A DNA stretch of 9,777 nt, from the NCBI GenBank assembly GCA_017503945.1, contig JAFVSB010000163.1:1-9777 (forward strand), in the 5' to 3' direction. This stretch comes from Clostridia bacterium. Lineage in GTDB: Bacteria; Bacillota; Clostridia; UMGS1810. The translations under genes and the position numbers were made by a program. The notes under the pieces were generated by a model. The model did not search any database. It had not been told where the DNA came from and saw nothing but the letters and a program-made list of their open reading frames with translations. This document shows positions 5,137-9,777 of this stretch, one piece after another; the stretch's first letter is position 1; the number at the start of each line of letters is the position of its first letter.

Positions 5137-5610
5137 ATGAAACAAACGAGTCTTTGCTATATAGAAAACGAGGGGCATTATCTGATGATGCACCGCACCA
5201 AAAAGAAAAATGACGAAAACAGCGGTAAATGGATTGGCATTGGCGGCAAGTTCCTTAGTGGTGAAAGCCCCGAAGAATGTATGCTCCGCGAGATAAAAGA
5301 AGAAACGGGCATCACTCCCGAAAGCTACAGCTACCGCGGCATTGTGACCTTTGAGTCCGATGTGTATGAAACTGAGGATATGCACCTTTTCACTGCAAAA
5401 GCATCATCAAGGTTTCATGCTGAGTGTGACGAGGGTGAGCTTGCCTGGATTGCCAAAGATGACATATCATTACTCAATCTGTGGGAAGGTGACAGGATAT
5501 TTTTGGAGCTTATCACAGACGAAGCTGCCCCGTTTTTTAATCTGAGGCTGGTGTATGAGGGTGATAGCTTAGTGTGTGCCTGCCTCAATGATAAGGAATA
5601 TTTGATATGA
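5137..5610 (+). CDS. NUDIX hydrolase, MutT/8-oxo-dGTP diphosphatase-like
   Basis: NUDIX enzymes cleave nucleoside diphosphates linked to another moiety. The 157-residue protein has a perfect Nudix box Gx5Ex7REUxEExGU at 37-59: G37, E43, then REIKEETGI (51-59), where the Glu residues bind the catalytic metal. The preceding YLMMHRTKKKN and GKWIGIGGKF resemble MutT/MutX-type 8-oxo-dGTP diphosphatases that clean oxidised nucleotides, but substrate cannot be fixed from sequence alone. The ATG at 5137 has a modest GGAAGA (5123-5128) 8 nt upstream, inside the end of the cyclophilin gene. The stop overlaps the mutS2 start by 4 nt (ATGA), so the two are translationally coupled. Confidence 0.93.
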   Translation: MKQTSLCYIENEGHYLMMHRTKKKNDENSGKWIGIGGKFLSGESPEECMLREIKEETGITPESYSYRGIVTFESDVYETEDMHLFTAKASSRFHAECDEGELAWIAKDDISLLNLWEGDRIFLELITDEAAPFFNLRLVYEGDSLVCACLNDKEYLI

Positions 5611-7979
5611 ACACAAAAACTTTAAAAACTCTGGAATTTGACAAAATAGCTGCCAAACTTTCTGAGTGTGCAGCCATGGAGCTCACCAAAAAGCGCGCGT
5701 CAAATCCCGAAATATATGACAATATCAAAATGATAAATCAGCTTCAGGCCGAAACGGCTCAGGCCATAACGCTTGTGACCAAAAAGGGACCTGCGCCCAT
5801 AAGGTGCACAAGTGATGTGCGCCCATGCCTCAAGCGTGCACACATGGGCGGCACGCTTTCTTGTGCTGAGATTCTTTCGGTGGGCAAGGTGCTCGAAACA
5901 GCAGAAGCTCTCAAAAAATATCCCGATGACATTGAATGTGAGGCGCTTTCTGAGCATTTTGATGCTCTCTACATCGATAAACCCCTGCGCAAGAGGATTG
6001 CTGAATGTATCATCGATTCTGACACCATAGCCGATTCTGCAAGCCCTGAGCTTGCCGATATCAGGCGTCATCTTACACTTGGCACCAACAAAATCCGCGA
6101 CATACTTCACAAAATCATATCTTCCGCCACATATCAAAAATGCCTGCAGGAGCAGATTATCACCATGAGAGGTGATAGATATGTTGTGCCCGTAAAATCG
6201 GAATATCGAAGTGAAATCAAAGGTATTTTGCACGACACCTCTTCTTCGGGTGCCACGCTTTTCATAGAGCCGATGAGCGTTGTGGAAGAAAACAACAAAA
6301 TCCGCGAGCTCAAATCTCGCGAAAAAGATGAAATAGAAAAAATCCTCATGGCGCTCACCGAAGAAATCGCCTCGGTGTCTAAGCTTATTGAAATGACTGC
6401 CCTCACCATATCGGAGCTTGACTATTGCTTTGCCAGAGCTAAGCTTGCCTTAAAGACCGATTCATTCAGACCTGTGCTCAATGACATGGGTCACATTGAC
6501 CTCAGACGCGCAAGACACCCGCTTTTGGATAAAGCCACAGTAGTACCTACTGACATCCGCCTCGGCAAAGACTTTGACACCTTGGTGGTCACAGGACCCA
6601 ACACAGGCGGCAAAACAGTTGTGCTAAAAACTATAGGTCTTCTCACTCTCATGGCTCAGGCGGGCTTGCACATTCCTGCCAACGAAGGCTCTGAGATTGC
6701 AGTGTTCAAAAATGTGTTTGCCGATATTGGCGATGAGCAGAGCATTGAGCAGAGCCTCTCAACCTTTTCTGCTCATATGGTCAATATTGTAGACATCTTA
6801 AAATATGCCGACGAAAACTCCCTCTGCCTTTTTGATGAGCTTGGTGCGGGCACAGACCCAGTAGAGGGCGCTTCACTTGCCATGAGCATACTCGAACGAG
6901 TGCGCTTGCTTGGTGCCAAAACTGCCGCCACCACTCACTACAGCGAGCTCAAAACCTATGCAATGTCGGGCAAAAGGGTGGAAAACGCCTCGTGTGAATT
7001 TGATGTTGACACTCTTCGCCCCACCTACAGACTCCTCATAGGTGTTCCCGGCAAGAGTAATGCATTTGCCATTTCCAAAAGACTCGGGCTCGATGATGAC
7101 ATCATAGAAAATGCCAAAGAATATATAGACGCTGAGAACATCAAATTTGAAGACATTCTCACCGACCTCGAAGCCAATCGCCAAAGGGCGCGTGTTGACC
7201 GCGAAAAAGCGGCTGCCTACAAGAAAGAAACCGAAAGACTCCGCTCCGATACTGCTCTCAAAAATAAGCAGCTTGCTGAAAAGAGCGAAAAAATTATAGA
7301 AAATGCACGCCGAGAGGCAAAGGAGATACTCGAGAAATCTAAGCAGGAAGCTGATGAAATTCTAAAGGAAATCCGTTCTCTTAAGCGTGCAGCCGACAAA
7401 GAAAAAATGCTGCGCGACATGGAAAACGCACGCAACAAGCTTTCCGAAAAGGTCAATGCCCAGTCGGCAAAGCTTTCAAAATCAGTGTTTGCATCAAACG
7501 AAAGCTTTAAATCACCCAAAACGGTTCACCTTGGCGAAGATGTGGAGATAGTGTCAATGCATCAGACGGGCACAGTGCTCACACTGCCTGACGGCAAGGG
7601 TAATTTTCAGGTGAGAGTTGGCATAATGAAGCTTTCGGTAAATCTAAAAGATGTGAAGATAAAAAAAGAAGAAACCAAGCCCAAAAAGCAGAAGAAAACT
7701 TCCTCGTCGGCTGATACCTTATCCAAGACAATGTCGCTTGCATCAGAGCTTGATGTGAGAGGAGAAACAGTGGATTCGGCAGTTGTGCTCATCGACAAAT
7801 TTCTTGATGATGCTCTGCTTTCATCACTTAGTCAGGTGCGCATCATTCACGGCAAGGGCACAGGACTTCTCAGGCAGGGAATACATTCATATTTAAAACG
7901 GCTCTCTTATGTCAAGAGCTATCGGCTCGGTGTGTTTGGCGAGGGTGACAGCGGAGTGACAATTGTAGAGCTTAAATAG
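5607..7979 (+). CDS. mutS2: MutS2 family ATPase with Smr endonuclease domain
   Basis: MutS2 is a MutS-like ABC-type ATPase that is not part of mismatch repair. In some bacteria it suppresses recombination, and in Bacillus it acts on collided ribosomes. The 790 residues match the usual length (about 780-790). The N-terminal core/lever region (1-300) precedes the ATPase domain, with Walker A GPNTGGKT (330-337), the D410-E411 Walker B pair in LCLFDELGAGTDP (406-418), and the TTHYSELK segment after it. A charged coiled coil spans about 514-625, a KOW-like beta domain about 638-685, and the C-terminal Smr domain about 712-790, with LDVRG (715-719) and HGKGTG (748-753). AAGGAA (5593-5598) precedes the ATG. 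It is last in the operon, before a strong terminator. Confidence 0.97.
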   Translation: MNTKTLKTLEFDKIAAKLSECAAMELTKKRASNPEIYDNIKMINQLQAETAQAITLVTKKGPAPIRCTSDVRPCLKRAHMGGTLSCAEILSVGKVLETAEALKKYPDDIECEALSEHFDALYIDKPLRKRIAECIIDSDTIADSASPELADIRRHLTLGTNKIRDILHKIISSATYQKCLQEQIITMRGDRYVVPVKSEYRSEIKGILHDTSSSGATLFIEPMSVVEENNKIRELKSREKDEIEKILMALTEEIASVSKLIEMTALTISELDYCFARAKLALKTDSFRPVLNDMGHIDLRRARHPLLDKATVVPTDIRLGKDFDTLVVTGPNTGGKTVVLKTIGLLTLMAQAGLHIPANEGSEIAVFKNVFADIGDEQSIEQSLSTFSAHMVNIVDILKYADENSLCLFDELGAGTDPVEGASLAMSILERVRLLGAKTAATTHYSELKTYAMSGKRVENASCEFDVDTLRPTYRLLIGVPGKSNAFAISKRLGLDDDIIENAKEYIDAENIKFEDILTDLEANRQRARVDREKAAAYKKETERLRSDTALKNKQLAEKSEKIIENARREAKEILEKSKQEADEILKEIRSLKRAADKEKMLRDMENARNKLSEKVNAQSAKLSKSVFASNESFKSPKTVHLGEDVEIVSMHQTGTVLTLPDGKGNFQVRVGIMKLSVNLKDVKIKKEETKPKKQKKTSSSADTLSKTMSLASELDVRGETVDSAVVLIDKFLDDALLSSLSQVRIIHGKGTGLLRQGIHSYLKRLSYVKSYRLGVFGEGDSGVTIVELK

Positions 7980-7986
7980 TTAACAT

Positions 7987-8027
7987 AAAAAACTCAGCCT
8001 CTCATTTTTTGAGAGGCTGAGTTTTTT
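7987..8027. terminator. Bidirectional intrinsic terminator between convergent operons
   Basis: CTCAGCCTCTCA (7993-8004) pairs with TGAGAGGCTGAG (8010-8021) in a perfect 12-bp stem with a T5 loop. Six A residues (7987-7992) precede it and six T residues (8022-8027) follow. Read on + it ends the mutS2 operon; read on - the A-tract becomes a T-tract and ends the gene stopping at 8038. Both genes stop within 11 nt of it. Confidence 0.95.
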
Positions 8028-8037
8028 AATTGAAATA

Positions 8038-8337
8038 TTATAAAAGACCGTTCTTTTTATCGAGCTTATAGTTGCGCACATACATCACAAGGTCTGCGCC
8101 CACCATGATGAAGTTGAGTATGTAAAAGAACACCACATACCAGTTTTCGCCTATATTAGCCATGTATTCAGGGTTTATAAACTTTGATGTTATACCTGCA
8201 ATGTAACCAAAAAAGATCAGGCACAAGAATGCAAGGCTTTTGCCCTTGGTGGTTCTTGCTTTGTAAGATTTGATCACATTGAGCGGCCATGAGCAGCCAA
8301 AGCTCACAATCATGATTGTTTCAAGTATTTCCGCCAT
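8038..8337 (-). CDS. Small three-helix membrane protein, PQ-loop/SemiSWEET-like
   Basis: The 99-residue product has three likely membrane helices (about 4-22, 35-53 and 66-88). The first contains SWPLNVIKSYKARTTKGKS (16-34), which resembles the PQ-loop motif (S-x-P-Q followed by basic residues and a KGxS turn), here with Leu in place of Gln. One three-helix bundle is the size and topology of bacterial SemiSWEET half-transporters, which dimerise to carry sugars, so a small-solute transporter is possible; no substrate can be assigned. The ATG at 8337 is chosen because AAGGAAAGTGAT (complement of 8344-8355) precedes it. A longer frame reaching 8406 would overlap the upstream PurF-like gene. It starts 22 nt after that gene's stop and is probably cotranscribed. 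Confidence 0.8.
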   Translation of the reverse strand: MAEILETIMIVSFGCSWPLNVIKSYKARTTKGKSLAFLCLIFFGYIAGITSKFINPEYMANIGENWYVVFFYILNFIMVGADLVMYVRNYKLDKKNGLL

Positions 8338-8359
8338 TTTAATATCACTTTCCTTATAA

Positions 8360-9777
8360 TTATTCTTTGCCGTCCCAGCAATAGGTGCAAAGTTTACATT
8401 TGTCAATACCGATTGCTTCTACAATACCGTCAATCGATTGAAATTCCAGCGATTTAAAGTGAAGTTTTTCGCAAATAGCTGCTCTGAGCTTTTTGCCTCT
8501 TTCGGTCTTGCCGTCACTGTATTCCTCAATGTGCTTGAAGCCTTCTTCGCCTTCAAGCTCCATAATGGTTCTTCTTGTAATTAAATCCATTTCGCCTGTG
8601 TTGCGCGAGAAGTTGAGATACTTACAACCATACATGATAGGTGGACATGCCGAACGCATATGCACCGATTTTGCTCCGTTTTCATAGAGAAAGTCCACGG
8701 TTTCCTTGAGCTGAGTGCCCCTTACAATAGAATCATCTACAAACAGAAGATTTTTATCGGTAATAAGGTCATGAACCGCAATTTGCTTCATTTTTGCAAT
8801 TTTGTTGCGCTCGTTCTGGTGAGTAGGGGTGAAGCTTCTTGCCCATGTAGGAGTATATTTGATAAACGGGCGCGCAAATGGAATGTGGCATCCGTTGGCA
8901 TAGCCTATGGCATGCGGAGTTCCTGAATCGGGCACACCGCCCACATAGTCAATGTCATCGGCATTTTTATTTTCTATATCAGCTTTTGCCATTATCTCGC
9001 CATTTTTATTGCGCATCACTTCTACATTGACTCCCTCATATGTAGATGTGGGATAGCCGTAATATGACCACAAAAATGCGCAAATTCTCATTTCTTTCAA
9101 AGGCTTGGCAAGCTGTGTTACCTTGTCGGCTGTGATATGCACAATCTCTCCCGGCCCAAGCTCTTTTTCTATTTCGTAGCCGAGCTTGTGTGCAGCAAAC
9201 GATTCAAATGTTACACAGTAGCCGTCTTCACATTTTCCCACAAGCACAGGCAGTCTGCCGAGGCGGTCGCGCGCTGCGATGAGTGAGCCATCATCTTTTA
9301 AAATGAGGATTGATGCAGTACCATCGATTGATTCCTGAGCAAAACGAATACCGTCTTCAAATGTGCTTTTCTGACCCATGAGCGCTGCCACAATCTCGGT
9401 GGAGTTTATAAGCCCGCCCGTCATTGTGTTGAAATGACCATGAGTAAATGAAAGGTATTGGTCTATAAGCTGACCTGCGTTTATAATTTTGCCGATTACA
9501 CAAATGGCATATGTTCCAAGACTTGATTTTATCATAAGCGGCTGCGGATCATAATCACTTATGCACCCTATGGCCGCATGACCTTTCATATTTTCAGACA
9601 CATCGTCAAATTTGGTTCTGAAAGGTGAATTCTGAATGTTGTGAATTTCTCTCTGCAGGCCTATTTCTTTATCATAGGCTGCGATGCCGCCGCGGCGGGT
9701 GCCCAGATGGGAATGATAGTCCGTTCCGAAAAATACATCGGAAAGGGCATCCTGGTGGCTGGCAACGCCAAAAAATC
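8360..9777 (-). CDS. Amidophosphoribosyltransferase-family protein (PurF-like), N-terminus cut by window edge
   Basis: PurF makes 5-phosphoribosylamine from PRPP and glutamine, the first step of purine synthesis. 471 codons are visible (numbered from the first complete codon, at 9775) and only a few N-terminal ones are missing. An N-terminal Ntn-hydrolase-like domain (about 1-225) contains DYHSHLGTRRGGIA. The phosphoribosyltransferase domain has GGVPDSGTPHAIGYANG (279-295) and the PRPP loop VDDSIVRGT (346-354). Cys232, Cys384, Cys463 and Cys466 align by eye with the 4Fe-4S ligands of Bacillus PurF. Glutaminase motifs are altered: the usual GHVRY is GCISD (70-74), HNGN is VIGK (93-96) and SDTE is NSTE (124-127). 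It may be a paralogue with a defunct or changed glutaminase. The GTG at 9601 is internal; reading continues to the edge with family-like sequence (FFGVASHQDAL). Confidence 0.88.
   Translation of the reverse strand, partial: FFGVASHQDALSDVFFGTDYHSHLGTRRGGIAAYDKEIGLQREIHNIQNSPFRTKFDDVSENMKGHAAIGCISDYDPQPLMIKSSLGTYAICVIGKIINAGQLIDQYLSFTHGHFNTMTGGLINSTEIVAALMGQKSTFEDGIRFAQESIDGTASILILKDDGSLIAARDRLGRLPVLVGKCEDGYCVTFESFAAHKLGYEIEKELGPGEIVHITADKVTQLAKPLKEMRICAFLWSYYGYPTSTYEGVNVEVMRNKNGEIMAKADIENKNADDIDYVGGVPDSGTPHAIGYANGCHIPFARPFIKYTPTWARSFTPTHQNERNKIAKMKQIAVHDLITDKNLLFVDDSIVRGTQLKETVDFLYENGAKSVHMRSACPPIMYGCKYLNFSRNTGEMDLITRRTIMELEGEEGFKHIEEYSDGKTERGKKLRAAICEKLHFKSLEFQSIDGIVEAIGIDKCKLCTYCWDGKE

Noticed and set aside
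9599..9601. GTG as the start codon of the PurF-like gene
   Set aside because: The frame stays open to the window edge, and the upstream residues (FFGVASHQ, DYHSHLGTRRGG) match the family N-terminus.

Overview
The window looks like a chromosomal segment from a low-to-moderate GC Gram-positive bacterium, most likely a gut-type member of class Clostridia (Oscillospiraceae/Ruminococcaceae-like). This is inferred from the rpmG-secE-nusG-rplK-rplA-rplJ-rplL gene order, strong AGGAGG ribosome binding sites, a Firmicutes-style L10 leader with a transcription attenuator, and a MutS2 with a C-terminal Smr domain. No species can be named from the sequence alone.

Left part (1-3750, + strand): the L33/SecE/NusG/L11/L1/L10/L12 block. 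rpmG, secE, nusG, rplK and rplA appear to form one unit. Two hairpins that copy the L1-binding region of 23S rRNA sit directly in front of rplK and of rplA, which suggests that L1 represses both cistrons separately. rplJ-rplL has its own near-consensus sigma-A promoter, followed by a classical L10 leader and an attenuator terminator. L10 carries an unusual Ala/Asp/Glu/Pro-rich tail encoded partly by 18-bp tandem repeats. A strong intrinsic terminator follows rplL, and rpoB/rpoC, the usual downstream neighbours, are absent.

Middle part (3752-8030, + strand): a second operon with a consensus promoter immediately after the rplL terminator. It encodes a membrane-anchored protein of unknown function, a lipoprotein cyclophilin (peptidyl-prolyl isomerase), a NUDIX hydrolase of the MutT type, and full-length MutS2. 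Spacing is very tight (1 nt, 4 nt, then a 4-nt ATGA overlap). It ends in a long hairpin with an A-tract and a T-tract that should terminate transcription in both directions.

Right part (8038-9777, - strand): a convergent pair. An amidophosphoribosyltransferase-family (PurF-like) gene runs off the right edge and is followed by a 99-residue, three-helix membrane protein resembling PQ-loop/SemiSWEET proteins. The PurF-like protein keeps the PRPP-binding loop and the four iron-sulfur cysteine positions, but its glutaminase residues look degenerate, so it is probably not an ordinary PurF.

Most of the window is conserved housekeeping DNA. I see no CRISPR array, mobile element, tRNA or rRNA. The points most worth following are the double L1 operator arrangement, the divergent PurF-like/PQ-loop pair, and the membrane protein-cyclophilin-NUDIX-MutS2 operon.
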